64,000 bases of DNA, from the NCBI GenBank assembly GCA_036873135.1, contig JAPTYO010000004.1:40457105-40521104 (forward strand), given 5' to 3'. Origin of the DNA: Clarkia xantiana subsp. parviflora (taxonomy: Eukaryota; Streptophyta; Magnoliopsida; Myrtales; Onagraceae). This document shows positions 32,000-42,634 of this stretch, one piece after another. Below the pieces are notes generated by a model. That model was not told the origin of the DNA. It made no database searches and saw nothing but the letters and a program-made list of their open reading frames with translations. Both the position numbers and the translations under genes were made by a program. Position 1 is the stretch's first letter; each line of letters begins with the position of its first letter.

Positions 32000-34897
32000 T
32001 CATGAAAGCTTGTTTTCCAGAAGCTTGACGTATATCTCATCCACCTCTGTGTTCAAAGGTGTGAAGATGTTGGCATAATCCGTGCTTGAGCCTTCTGGTT
32101 TCCTTGAAGTTTGAGCTTCCCCACCAGTGTTGAGAGGTGTGTCCCATCCCAATTCACGCTCACAAGAGATCACAGTCTCTATTTTTTCTTTTAAGAACGT
32201 CATTTTCTTGGTTGTGCGCCACCCATATTCTCTTCCAAATAGTAAAAATGTTGATGCATTCATGTTCAAGAAAAATGCATTGATGACGTCCTTCTTGCTT
32301 GCTCTCATTGCAGTTGCATTTTGAGCGATCCTTTGGAAGTATGACATGATGGTTTCTTCTTCTCCCTGCTTAACATCAAGCACACTCCGCTTAGGTGGAT
32401 AAAGAATCCTGTCTAGTTCGGATCTTGGAGAACACTTTTCCTTCTTTCTTTTTTCATCGTCGTTCGAAGCGAACAGCTTTCTCTTTGCACCAACACCTAT
32501 CATGGCGATCGACACCTGTTTCATTTTCCTTAGGGCATTAACATAGCACTTTCGTGCGGCAGTCTGATCACCTAGCACTTCTCCAATTCCGCGCGGAGTT
32601 AGGAACTTCATTTTCTGATGAGCTGTAGATGGCACAATGTCATGTGGGTTGATCGTTGTTCTCCCCAGGATTCCGTTATATGCCCCCTGGTTGTCTACTA
32701 CCACAAATGTGACATCTATATGCAATGCCTTCCACCCGTCTCCAAGGATAACTGGAAGCGTAATCATGCCCAATGGATAGGTTGCCGCTCCTGCGAAACT
32801 GACCAACGGAAACATGCTCGGCGAGAGATCAGCTTCCTTTTTTCCCATCTTTTTAAGCACCTCTATATGCAGTAAATCCGCAGCACTCCCACCATCTACC
32901 TGAATCCTTTGCATGTCAAAACCATTGATGTCCATTGTTATTACCAAAGCATCATCATGGGGATACACTATGTGTTTCTTGTCGGTGTTTGAGAACGGGA
33001 TGATTATATCTTCCTTCTCCGGTTTTCGCCTCTTCCCATACTTTGGCAGAACTTGCAGTTGTGAGGCATAGACATCTCGGGCGTTAGAAACGCTACCTCC
33101 TGCTGCTTGGCCACCATGGATTACGTTGATGACACCACGCTTTGGCGGCGGTGGGTTTTCATTGAGTTTCCCCTTTCCCTTGTTTCCCTTACCGGGTTGC
33201 TCTGCATGGTTCTTCTTTTGTCGTTTGTCGCCTTGGTCGACATATTGCTTGAGCTCCCCTTTAAGGATGAAGTTGTTTATGCGAAATCGCAAGCTGACAC
33301 AGCTGTTTGTTTCATGGCCGTAGACTTCATGGTTTTCACACCATTTATCTTCCTGCTTTCCCAGTGGCCCCATTCGGAAGTTCGCTGGCTCCCTCCACAT
33401 ATTATCCTCCTTCATATTCTTCAGGATTATGGAGAGTGCTGCATTCAAAGGAACGCACTCTGCCAGGTTCACTTCTTTTGGTTTTTGAAACTCGGGCAGA
33501 TATGACCTCTTGTGGGGCTGGAATTGTCTCGCTTGCTGCGGGCCTTGCTGGGGTTTTGCTTGCTTCTCCTTAGCGCGAGCTGCACTAACTTTCGCCTTAT
33601 GCTGTTCTCTGAATCGGTCTAGATCCACAAATTCTTTTACTCTCGTTGCTAATTCTTCAAGCGTCTCAGCTGGGCGCCTTGCCATCTTTTCAGCCAGGGC
33701 ATGTCCTCTTCGGCCTAAATTTGCAATGAAGGCGCGCACGATTTCTCCCCCAGTGATGTTTCCTTGAATGTCTGAGATGTTTTGATTGAAGCGGATGTAA
33801 TAATCTGCTAAAGACTCGTCGTTCTGCTGTGTCACCTCATTCAACGCGTTCGGCCCTTTAAGGAGTGTGCGCTCTCCCATGTATCTTTGAATGAATTTTG
33901 CCTTTAGATATGCCCATGATGTGACACTTCCGCATGGCAGCGAGAAGAACCAATGTGCGGCAGTTCCGACGAGGGTGTCAGCAAATGTCATGGCAACGTG
34001 ATGCGGGTTGTCCGTTCGTCCTAGTAGAGACGCTTCATGTTGTTGTACATGCTCGATTGGATCTCCTTTCCCTCTATATTTTTCACCGCCAATTCTGTAG
34101 AGGGCATCTGGAACGTGACTGTGCACTAATTCATCCGAGAATGGGTGCGACGCATTTTCTTCCAGGGCATGCATTCCTTTCATCTTCGATTGCTTCATTT
34201 TCCTCTCAATTATCTCTTCTAAGGCCTTAGCAGTGAGTCCCGTAATTGGGATGTCGTTTTTTTGAGCGGGTTTCCACCACCTCTCGTTGCCTGTGCCGGC
34301 CTGGCTTGTTGTTTTAGAGCTATCCTTCTTGTGTGGGCGTTGTGAACTACTCACAGGAGGCTGTTTCCACTTTACTCCTTGTTGCTTCATGTCAACGCTT
34401 GGAGTGCCTGAACGTGCTGGCTCCCGCCTGGTCTGTTGGTAGGCATCTTCATAATCTCCTACCCCACCTGGGTGTTGCAATTTTTGCTGGTTGGCATCAT
34501 ATGACGCTTCTCTGGCTGGAGCAGCCTGTTCATTATCACGCGGGGGTGGTGGCGGCGCAGCATATCCTTGATTCTTTAAGATCTCCCTGAGAGCCAGAAG
34601 TTCTTCCAATGCCGCCATCATTGCCGGTGTGACTGTAGGCATGTTGGATGCATTGCCTGGCTGCTGCTGTGTTGCCTCAGCTGGCATTCCTGATGGAATT
34701 TCTTGATCCACCCTTGCTCCTTGCTCTTGCGGAGGCACGTTGTTCTGATCCTCTGGCATGAACTGTGTAGGAGGGGCGTTTGCGGACGGAGTGGACGAAG
34801 CTGTGGACTCTACGTCCGGCATGTGAGAAGGTCCTGGTTGACTTCTCGGTTGTTTCATCCTGCTTACACCCGTTTTCTTTGGTCGTCTTCCTGTCAT
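32000..34897 (-). CDS. gag: Element D gag-protease-gag2 polyprotein
   Basis: A single open frame of 965 codons from ATG 34897-34895. Residues about 1-220: Pro/Gln-rich head. About 270-430: retrotransposon Gag core with Trp-Phe-Phe-Ser-Leu-Pro and Tyr-Met-Gly-Glu-Arg. Residues 520-533: knuckle Cys-x2-His-x4-His-x4-Cys. Residue 668: protease active site Asp-Gly-Gly, within Asp-Asp-Ala-Leu-Val-Ile-Thr to Gly-Ile-Leu-Gly-Arg. Residues about 840-915: a second Gag-like stretch (Ser-Tyr-Phe-Gln-Arg, Ala-Phe-Phe-Leu-Asn-Met). RT would normally follow protease; here gag2 does. The frame is intact, unlike nearby pol genes. Expected to build particles and process Gag. The TGA end may be a mutation, since knuckle sequence continues beyond it. 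Confidence 0.88.
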   Translation of the reverse strand: MTGRRPKKTGVSRMKQPRSQPGPSHMPDVESTASSTPSANAPPTQFMPEDQNNVPPQEQGARVDQEIPSGMPAEATQQQPGNASNMPTVTPAMMAALEELLALREILKNQGYAAPPPPPRDNEQAAPAREASYDANQQKLQHPGGVGDYEDAYQQTRREPARSGTPSVDMKQQGVKWKQPPVSSSQRPHKKDSSKTTSQAGTGNERWWKPAQKNDIPITGLTAKALEEIIERKMKQSKMKGMHALEENASHPFSDELVHSHVPDALYRIGGEKYRGKGDPIEHVQQHEASLLGRTDNPHHVAMTFADTLVGTAAHWFFSLPCGSVTSWAYLKAKFIQRYMGERTLLKGPNALNEVTQQNDESLADYYIRFNQNISDIQGNITGGEIVRAFIANLGRRGHALAEKMARRPAETLEELATRVKEFVDLDRFREQHKAKVSAARAKEKQAKPQQGPQQARQFQPHKRSYLPEFQKPKEVNLAECVPLNAALSIILKNMKEDNMWREPANFRMGPLGKQEDKWCENHEVYGHETNSCVSLRFRINNFILKGELKQYVDQGDKRQKKNHAEQPGKGNKGKGKLNENPPPPKRGVINVIHGGQAAGGSVSNARDVYASQLQVLPKYGKRRKPEKEDIIIPFSNTDKKHIVYPHDDALVITMDINGFDMQRIQVDGGSAADLLHIEVLKKMGKKEADLSPSMFPLVSFAGAATYPLGMITLPVILGDGWKALHIDVTFVVVDNQGAYNGILGRTTINPHDIVPSTAHQKMKFLTPRGIGEVLGDQTAARKCYVNALRKMKQVSIAMIGVGAKRKLFASNDDEKRKKEKCSPRSELDRILYPPKRSVLDVKQGEEETIMSYFQRIAQNATAMRASKKDVINAFFLNMNASTFLLFGREYGWRTTKKMTFLKEKIETVISCERELGWDTPLNTGGEAQTSRKPEGSSTDYANIFTPLNTEVDEIYVKLLENKLS

Positions 34898-34927
34898 GGC
34901 TTTCAGCACGGCTTTTTGTTCGAATCA

Positions 34928-34942
34928 CTTCAGACGGCGCCA
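34928..34942 (-). other. Element D primer binding site
   Basis: On the - strand TGGCGCCGTCTGAAG, two bases inside the 5' LTR. Confidence 0.88.
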
Positions 34943-34944
34943 AA

Positions 34945-35681
34945 TGTTGTGTTCGCTTTCACCACTTGGGATGCTTCGGGCTTTTTCCTTCACGAAGAGA
35001 CTTCTTCCCCCACGATCGGGCTCGAGATATATGTTTAAGGACGGGAACGCCGCAATCCTTAATAAACAATCACCGAGCTAGACTTCGATCCTCAACCTTG
35101 GACTCTTGATCTTCGGGTCCTGCACGAAGGGCAGTAACCAGCGTGGGGGGGGATGCTGGTTGGGCCCACTCCGACGCTCAAGTTAGCACTTTTAGAGAGA
35201 GAAAGCCTTAGAGAGAAGTCAGAGCATTTCAAGTCCAAAAGTGAGAAAATTATTCCAAATGGGAGACCTAGGCCCCCTATTTATAGGGAACCTAAGGATC
35301 ATGCCCAGTTTGGGATTACCTGATGTCGGTATGTAAGGAAGACGTATACCGTCATCAAGGCGGACTATGTATGCACCGACTTCCCGCACTTCGCAAATTA
35401 ATCGGGGTGAGCGTATGAGGTAAGACGGTAATCCGGACCTACCCGGATTGTTTTAACAATCCGGGACGGGTCCGGATTGCTATTAGCAATCCGGAGGTCC
35501 GGGTTTCCTTTAGGGCAATCCCGACCTTCGGATCGCCTTAGGGCAATCCAGAAGTCCTTCGGCCCAGGAATTACGCGTATCCCGGACCATTTTTAGACTT
35601 AGGTGTCCTGTAAAAGAGTTTTGGGATATTTTACGAGGCTCGAAATGTAAATACGAACCGTAATTGGACAGATATCTAACA
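34945..35681 (-). repeat. Element D 5' LTR
   Basis: 737 bp. Contains at about 35440-35540 extra inverted units around CCGGATTG...CAATCCGG absent from the 3' LTR. Confidence 0.94.
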
Positions 35682-35686
35682 TGGAG

Positions 35687-36202
35687 TATGTCGACGTAAA
35701 GGAGGTCGTCATGAAGGATGCCGCCTTTGAAGATTTCATTAGTTTTTCATCAAAGGACAAAGAGCACATTACGCACCACGACGCCTTGGTCATAACCACG
35801 CAGAAACCGACAAGAAGTCGACTTGGATCCTCCTACATGCCTGTTGCCACATCCAATGCTTTCTTCATTCCAACAAGAAGTGCATCATTCGCAGAGTACG
35901 ACCAAGGAGTCCTCCAATACAAAGGTGTCAACCCGCCACCACCTGTCACTCCTACCATGATGACCTCGCTCGAAGAGCTGCTTGCATTCCGAAAGATGTT
36001 AAGGAACCAAGGATATGCCCCACCACCACCACCACCACCTCTGCCTCCAATCAACGGACAAGTCGAGGAGACAAGAACAAAGTCCCGAGTCACAAGTCAT
36101 CAAGACACACCGCAACAAAGAATAGGGGGCAATACACGGAAGGTACCTCCCAGTACCAACAACCAAGGCAAGGATCTGCACACTCATACAACCCGTATGT
36201 GA
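35687..36202 (+). pseudogene. Element C gag, second part
   Basis: Continues the frame from 25556. It encodes a protease-start motif (His-His-Asp-Ala-Leu-Val-Ile-Thr) and then a second copy of the Gag N-terminal region (Pro-Thr-Arg-Ser), followed by a Pro-rich stretch with nine prolines in a short run. The order gag head, protease start, gag head again is not ancestral. Confidence 0.65.
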
Positions 36203-37107
36203 TAGCACAACACCAAGAAGGGACATGGAAACAACCTCCAACCTCCCGCTCAAAAATACACAAGGAAGGTTCTTCCACGAGGACAAGCCAAGACGATGCT
36301 GACATGCGTCACAAGGAGGGACGGAAAAAACCTGTTAATGACGATGATCTCCCAATCACGGGACTTACAACAAGAACCTTGAAGGCAATAATTGAGGAAA
36401 AGATAGACGCTTCCTGGGAAAAGAGACAACCGCAACAAAAGAGGCCATTCCAGCCAGACGTCCAAAAGCTCAAAAAGACCAATCTCGCCAAATGTGTTCC
36501 ATTGAACACACCACTGTCTGTCATCTTGAAAGAGATAAAGGAGACCAAGCTGTGGAAAAAGCCCTCTAATTTCCGAAAGGGCCCACTGGGAAAAGATGAA
36601 AGCAAATGGTGTGAAAATCACGAAGTATATGGCCACGAAACGGAGAGATGTGTTGGATTAAGGTTTCATGTAAACAGCTTAATCTTAAAAGGAGAAATGA
36701 AGAGGTATATCGACCAAGGCAATAAGCATCAAAAGAAGTCTCATGTGAAGTCTTCAGGAAAAGGCAAAGGAAAAGAAAAGGCGAATGATAATCCACCTAT
36801 CGCCAAGCGCCGGAAAAATAACGTCACTCATGAAACCAATTATGACGACTTATAAAATCCTTGGAGCACGAAGGTGGAGGAAACAAATTTCAAACTCCTG
36901 GAAAACAAACTTCCCCGTCCACTTGAGCCAATGACCGCCTTCCTTGACAAGAACGTTGAAGAATGGTACAAGCACCATAAAACTGGGGGGCATAACACCA
37001 ACATTTGTTCATCCACAAAGGTGGAGATTGAAGAGCTCAACACGCTAGATGCATTGAGGAACTATGTTGCACGTGGCAGAATCAACTTGCCGACAAATCA
37101 CCTATGA
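36199..37107 (+). pseudogene. Element C gag C-terminus with two zinc knuckles
   Basis: The frame overlaps the previous one by four bases. It holds Asp-Leu-Pro-Ile-Thr-Gly-Leu (as in D), then lacks the Gag core and passes to the first knuckle Cys-x2-His-x4-His-x4-Cys near 36608-36650. A TAA at 36853-36855 is in frame; beyond it the same frame reads the gag2 tail (Lys-Leu-Leu-Glu-Asn-Lys-Leu, as in D) and a second knuckle with its first Cys changed to Tyr (about 36963-37005), ending at 37107. Protease and gag2 core are deleted between the two knuckles. Confidence 0.7.
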
Positions 37108-37888
37108 AGACGTCAAACACATCATCAATCCCTTTATCTCCATTTTTGCATATCTACTATAAGTCTTCTTAGATTAAGTACAACTTATGTTTATTAGGCT
37201 TAGTACTTTACAAAAGGAGCGATCAGTAGACGCCTTCCTGTAATCCGTTGTACGAACTCCAAATATCTAATGAAGGTTAAATCTACTTTCGTAGGTACAT
37301 TACTATATCATGCATACTACCTTGGAATAACGCCAAGTAACAACTACGCACATATTAATTGCGTCAACAACACAAGCTATCGCACCAGGAACAACAAACG
37401 GCTTAGGCCATAGAACATCCCCCATGCAACGGAGCCTCAAGCATTCTATACGCACAAGACTAAAAATCGCGCTGCAATAATAAAACGGGGGCATCACCAA
37501 AGTGACAACGTCATCAACATTGTGGAAGATAGGAATTCAGGATACGATCCTATGTTATACGCACGCCTGTGCCAAACCAATCACGAGAAAAGAGTTAGAG
37601 AATTATTTCCAACATCCAGCAAGTTTACCCATGTCAAAAACACAAGAAGGATCGTACCACTCAAAACATACGCTGACTGCGAAACCTAATCTTCGAACAA
37701 AACAAAGGAGAAGATGAGGATTCCAGCAGTATAACATCTCTCAACCATGTGCACAATCGTCACACAGACACAACCTCGGAATGAGTCACAAGTGTATGAA
37801 GAGACACATCAAATAAACCCAGGCCCCTTGAAAGTGAACACATGAAGCATACATCGCAAAACCAGCACATTAAATTCAACAGTGCACA
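37108..37888 (+). other. Element C non-coding spacer
   Basis: No coherent frame. 37255-37330 matches the region downstream of gag2 in D (inverted 31600-31690), so this was once 3' flanking sequence of gag2, yet protease sequence follows it. Confidence 0.45.
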
Positions 37889-38431
37889 ATGCGCAATAGG
37901 AGAGGGAGAGCAACAACTCTAAATCGGCGTCCGTTCGTGATCGTAGAAAAGCCTGACGCGTATAAAGGAATCCTAGGGTATTCAACAATGAACAAGTGGG
38001 GTATAATAGCATCAACATCACACCAAATGATCAAGTTTCTAACAAAGGCAGGAGTTGGTGAAGTAAAGGGAGATCAGCAGTTGTCAAAACACTGCTACAA
38101 GGTTGTACTCCAACATGGTGACAAGACAAACAATTGCGGAATTCCCATCATTGATGAAAACCCAAGGGTAGATCATGCACGTCCTGCTTTCGTTGAAGCA
38201 TTACAAGAAATAAAGATAGATGAGCCAGAAAGGATGGTTCAAGTAGGCGCATCACGGTCAGAAGATGAAGTAATAGAAACCATCAGGAAACAGTGGTACG
38301 ACTGCCAAGCGACTTGGGGGCACCAAGCTGACAAGTGCTCGGCATTCCACCGAAGTGAAGAAACGAATAATTGCAAGAACACGCGGTACCATTATTCTAA
38401 GAAGGAAACACCAAGCAATGATCATATATAG
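37889..38431 (+). pseudogene. Element C displaced protease C-terminus, pol linker and knuckle
   Basis: Encodes the protease end (Gly-Ile-Leu-Gly, Gly-Val-Gly-Glu-Val-Lys-Gly-Asp), then the protease-RT linker typical of A and B (Asp-Glu-Asn-Pro-Arg-x-Asp-His-x-Arg-Pro), then jumps to a degenerate knuckle (Trp-Gly-His-Gln-Ala-Asp-Lys-Cys) instead of RT. Linker homology to pol-type elements suggests C has material from both types. Confidence 0.6.
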
Positions 38432-38522
38432 GCATGTACATCATGCTAAGGAGGCATCAACGCAAATCAACTAGAGGACGCATACAATAATGCATAGTCG
38501 TTGTTCATACATACATATTCAC

Positions 38523-39268
38523 TGTTAGGTTATAAGTTTCAGGTCAACGGGTCGTCGGCCTAAATCCTACTCCTCACTGGTGAACTAGCATATCCTGTGC
38601 TTCCTGGGTTCGGTCGTTCTGCTCCTTTCCTTCTTCTCCCTTCACCCTGCAAGAGGGGCAATATCAAGCACGGAGGGGGGAGTGGTGCTTGATGAACCCT
38701 CTCCGATGCCTAAGTCAGTACGTCTTCTTTTAGAGAGATAAAGTCTAAAGTCTAGAGAGAAGTCAGAGCCAAAGTTGTACAATTAGCCAAGATGATCAAA
38801 TGAATGGTGGAAGGGTTGTATTTATAGGCAACGGTGTCATTAAGGTGGCTTAATGACATCGTTAACCTTTAAACACAATTAATTAGTCCTTGATCACATA
38901 ATTAAAACCTTAAAGCATGGAGAGGTTGGCGGAGATAATCTAAGTGCGGGAGTCGGAAAACGGTGCCGGGGCCCTTGGGGGTGGGGAGAAAATCCGACCC
39001 CCAAGGGTAGGGGTTGGGTGTGGCCACCCAACCCCTCCCTAGGGGAGATCGGGTCAGCCAACCCGATCTCCCCTAGGGGAGATCAGGTGGCCACCCGACC
39101 TCACCTAGGTGAGTTCGTCGCGGTCCGGACGAGTATTTTCGCCTCGTCCGGACCGTTGGTGTTTCGGCGGGGTGTTTGGGTCGAAGTTTCGATTTATAAT
39201 CATTAACGGGGTGATCAAAATAAAACGATTTGGAAGTCAACGGGTTCAAATTGGGCGTATATCCATCA
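38523..39268 (-). repeat. Element E 3' LTR
   Basis: 746 bp, + strand TGTTAGG...CCATCA. Closer by eye to F's LTR than to B's. Palindromic CCTAGGGG units near 39010-39110. Confidence 0.9.
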
Positions 39269-39874
39269 CATGCCCCCGAGTCAACCAATGACCTGACCCT
39301 TGATTGACTCTATTTTAGGATGGTATGACACGCGCAATTTGAAGCCGAGATTTTACCTTTTGTCGGGATCCTTACTTACCCATGGGAGTGTGTCTCTGAC
39401 TCTGCCCCCTGTCTTATAAGATAGAGGAATTGCAAACGTCAGAATAGCACGGACACGTGTCTAAGCACGTGTCCGTCTGAGATGGAAATGATAAATCCAA
39501 AACTGTCACAGGCGTATACTCGGAAAATATACGCACGTGTGGGGATGCAACATTGTCCCTTTATCCCTTGCCTCTGCTCGTTGAACCGTGGGGTCTCTCT
39601 ATACTGGGGTTATAACTATCTCCCCTTGTCCCTCTGCCTCTGCTTATTGGCCAGTGGGGTCTCTCTATGATGGGGTTATAACTATCTCCCCTTGCCCACT
39701 GCCTCTGCTTATTGGCCAGTGGGGTCTTCCCATATCATCTTTCTATTCTTACCTTCTGACTTTGTATTCGTCGTTTTTTAGGAAAATGAGTTTCATCTTG
39801 TCTCTACTGTCCCTTTTCTGTTTATCTTGGGCTAAGTTTGCGTGTTTTCGATCAGCAGATCTCCCCGGTGTTTT
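39269..39874 (+). other. Element E PPT, G-box palindrome and short 66-bp repeats
   Basis: Starts with the PPT (CATGCCCCCGAGTC on +). 39451-39474 is the hairpin GGACACGTG-TCTAAG-CACGTGTCC, with two CACGTG cores. Compared with B and F, the TATA and leader part is deleted after 39550, so the array of 66-bp-type repeats (39560-39740) follows at once. Confidence 0.65.
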
Positions 39875-40942
39875 ATGAGGAGTAAGAGGCCAGTACGGGT
39901 GGGAGTAGTTAGCTCCGGGACCGGACCTTCGATTGCGAAAAGATCAGTTTTTTGTGGTGTGAGGAGGTGTCCCCCAGTTGGAGGTAAGGGCGGTGGTGAT
40001 GTTAGGGCACCATCTTCTTTCTATATTGGTGCCCCCCAATCGAGGGTCCGGGAACCATCTTTTGCTTCTGCTTTGTTTGGTAAGTCCCGGAATGTCTGAG
40101 TTTCCTTAGTGTATATTGGTGTTTACTCTGTATCTTGTTGTAGGTAGACTTCGTCTTCCGCTTCTGAGTCGAAAGGAGCTATCTCGTCCTCCTCTTGATG
40201 GAATTGTTGGGTCTGAGTGGGCGCCTTATTACGGGCATGGGGCTCGTTTTGACAATCAATCTTCTTTGCAAACTCCTGAGGTTGGAGTTCGTGTTTTGTA
40301 GTCTGCTATTCCTCCTACGGATCGTGTGCCCCCTTCTAAAGGGTCGGAGGCAGTTTATGAATTGGCTCATGATGTGTTGTCTCGCTATGCTTCTGTAACT
40401 TTTCTTAACCTTGTTATCCTTTGGGACATTTCTCTTTCATGCTTTATCTGTCTCATCCTTTGTTTTTGTCTCAGGGTATCGCCGACATTGTTAGTTTGTC
40501 CACCCTTGTGAATAATCTTGCTGAGGAGAAGAAGGTGCACGAGGACACTTGTGTCTCCCTTAGTTCTAAGCTTGTTAGTTGTTTGGAGCGTAGTCGTATC
40601 ACGGATTTGCAGTGCCGAGACTTGGAGAGTCGTATTGCTCTTCTTAAAGAAGAGATTGAAGCCTTAAGACAGAAGTCTTATCGCGATGAGGTACTTCGGG
40701 CTGCTGAGTTGGTGTCCCTTGAGGAAATGCTTCGTATGGAGGAGAAAGGGTGTGCTATTGCTGAGTATAAGGGTTCTTCCTCTTATCAGGCTGCTATCGA
40801 TGTTCGCTGCTCTGTGGCTAAGCGTATTTCTTTAAAGGCGATTCTTGAGCGTATATATATGATTGCTCCTGACTTTCCATTTTCTCAGCTTGGTGATTTG
40901 TCTGACTTTGCTGTTAGGCATATTTCCAAGATGAGGAAGTAG
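39875..40942 (+). pseudogene. Element E short antisense ORF, three exons, one stop
   Basis: Exons 39875-40079, 40144-40394 and 40475-40942, with the same splice sites and sizes as in B. Protein closely similar to B's: basic Gly/Ser head, Pro-Glu-Val-Gly-Val-Arg-Val-Leu motif, coiled-coil tail. A TAG near 40299-40301 replaces the Gln codon CAG found in B. Confidence 0.75.
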
Positions 40943-41561
40943 TACACCTATCTCTTGTGGTGGTTTTGCGAGTTTGTGGCTTGAGGTTTCTCTTAATTTA
41001 GGTCGTACTTCTCCCTCTTGCCTTCTAGCCTCTTTATGCTTGTCTTTATTGGTTGTGTTGTTACTTTGCTTCTCATTAGTGTTGCTTGGCTGAAGTGCCT
41101 ATGAGGTAGTCTTGAACTTGTACTCGTCTTTCTTCATTGAGTTTATCAATGGTTCCTTCTTGTGGTGTCTTCTTACTACTCTTCCTGTTGGTGGGTTGCA
41201 CTTGTCTTTAGAGTTTGAAACTCCACATCTCCTAGTTTTGCCCTCTTTGTTTGATACACTTGTCTTTACTTATGGCATGCATGGCAAGGTGCTTATCTCC
41301 CCTTTTCATGATAACTTCTTGTGCCTTTGTGTGTAGTTCTTTGGTTATGGATCCTTCCTTTTCTGGTGCTTCCTTTTTTTTTTTTTTTTTTTTTGCATTT
41401 CTTTTGTGTTTTCCTTCATCATCATACCTGCTATCTCATCAAGAAAAAACATTATGTGTTATTCATACAACTTTGCTTTGCAATTATTTTCTCGTGGAAT
41501 CCTTCTTAGTATGGTGCGACGATCTCTTCTGATACCCTTTAAATGGTATATATGGTACTGT
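40943..41561 (+). other. 3' region of E antisense gene
   Basis: Non-coding; carries a T run of about 19 at 41376-41394 and the CATCAAGAAAAAACATTATG segment shared with B and F. Confidence 0.5.
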
Positions 41562-42240
41562 AAGACCAAAGATACGCTCTTGGTGGGCGTCGAATCTGTT
41601 CACGAGACAGGCTCTCGGAGGGCACTTAACGTTTCACAGGATAGGCTCCCGGAGGGCACAAGTTAGACCAAAGATACGCTCCTGGTGGGCGTCGAATCTG
41701 GTAGTTTGAAATCTATCTCAAGATACGCTCTCGGGGGCGTCGAATCTGGTAGTTTGAAATCTACCTCAAGATACGCTCTTGGGGGCGTCGAATCTGGTAG
41801 TTTGAAATCTACCTCAAGATACGCTCTTGGGGGCATCGAAGGTCGTAGTTTTTAGAAACCACTCTCAAGATACGCTCTTGGGGGCGTCGAAGTTCGTAGT
41901 TTTTGGAAACCACTCTCAAGATACGCTCTTGGGGGCGTCGAAGTTCGTAGTATAAAAAATACTCTCAAGATACGCTCTTGGGGGCGTCGAAGTTCTTAGT
42001 TTTTAGAAACCACTCTCAAGATACGCTCTTGGGGGCGTCGAAGTTCGTAGTTTTTGGAAACCACTCTCAAGATACGCTCTTGGGGGCGTCGAAGTTCGTA
42101 GTATGAAAACCACTCTCAAGATACGCTCTTGGGGGCGTCGAAGGTCGTAGTATGAAAACTACTCTCAAGATACGCTCTTGGGGGCGTTGAAGGTCGTAGT
42201 ATGAAAACTACTCTCAAGATACGCTCTTGGGGGCGTTGAG
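41562..42240. repeat. hairpin tandem array of element E
   Basis: About 13 units of roughly 49-50 bp of the CAAGATACGCTCTTGGGGGCGTCGAA family, opening with two variant units as in B. Confidence 0.93.
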
Positions 42241-42537
42241 GGTGTTGCTGACTTGGAAGTCATATCTGTGTAAGGATAACATAATGATTATATCACCACC
42301 TTCTTTGAAAGATACTTTTGGGTAACTTCTACTTCATTAGGGGCATTGATGCTTTATGTACACTTGGGGTGCCTTGGATGGATCAAGACACCCTTTGGAG
42401 GAAATCAAAGATAGTTGTAGAGTCGGAGTAACTTCTAGAGTTCTCCTTCTCAAAAGTTGTTTTTGGAAAATTTAAACAATTATATGTAATGACTTGAAAT
42501 AAATCCAAGGATATGGTCTTTTACTTGTGTTGTCTTC

Positions 42538-42634
42538 TTAGACGTAGAACTTCTTTAGGTGTTTTCCACTGAAGGTATTTGTGGAGATATACCCATCCCC
42601 ATCCTCTAGGCGGTAAGCATTTGCGTATGGAACT
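42538..42634 (-). pseudogene. Element E integrase C-terminal end
   Basis: Last 32 codons of integrase (Asp-Gly-Asp-Gly-Tyr-Ile-Ser) to TAA 42540-42538. Interrupted at 42635 by F; GAACT duplicated at 42630-42634 and 52899-52903. Confidence 0.85.

Larger units (their letters stand above)
25557..35681 (-). mobile_element. Element D: gag-protease-gag2 element without RT or integrase
   Basis: Minus-strand insertion with TGGAG at 25552-25556 and 35682-35686. Own orientation: 5' LTR 34945-35681, primer site, one long gag-protease-gag2 ORF, convergent antisense gene, palindromic tandem array, PPT, 3' LTR 25557-26206. It has all cis elements for reverse transcription but no RT, RNase H or integrase, so it must use enzymes from a partner. 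Confidence 0.94.
24790..38522 (+). mobile_element. Element C: shuffled gag-type Tat relative, + strand
   Basis: Truncated 5' LTR related to D's LTR, TGGCGCC primer site at 25208, then gag and protease pieces in altered order. Interrupted by D at 25557 and by E at 38523; its right end is outside the window. No RT, RNase H or integrase is seen. Confidence 0.75.

Noticed and set aside
33107..33573. hydrophobic plus-strand ORFs opposite D's gag
   Set aside because: Shadows of the 965-codon minus-strand frame.
41376..41394. T run as a Pol III terminator or retroposon tail
   Set aside because: No A/B boxes or SINE body nearby; lies in the 3' region of E's antisense gene where B and F have shorter T stretches.
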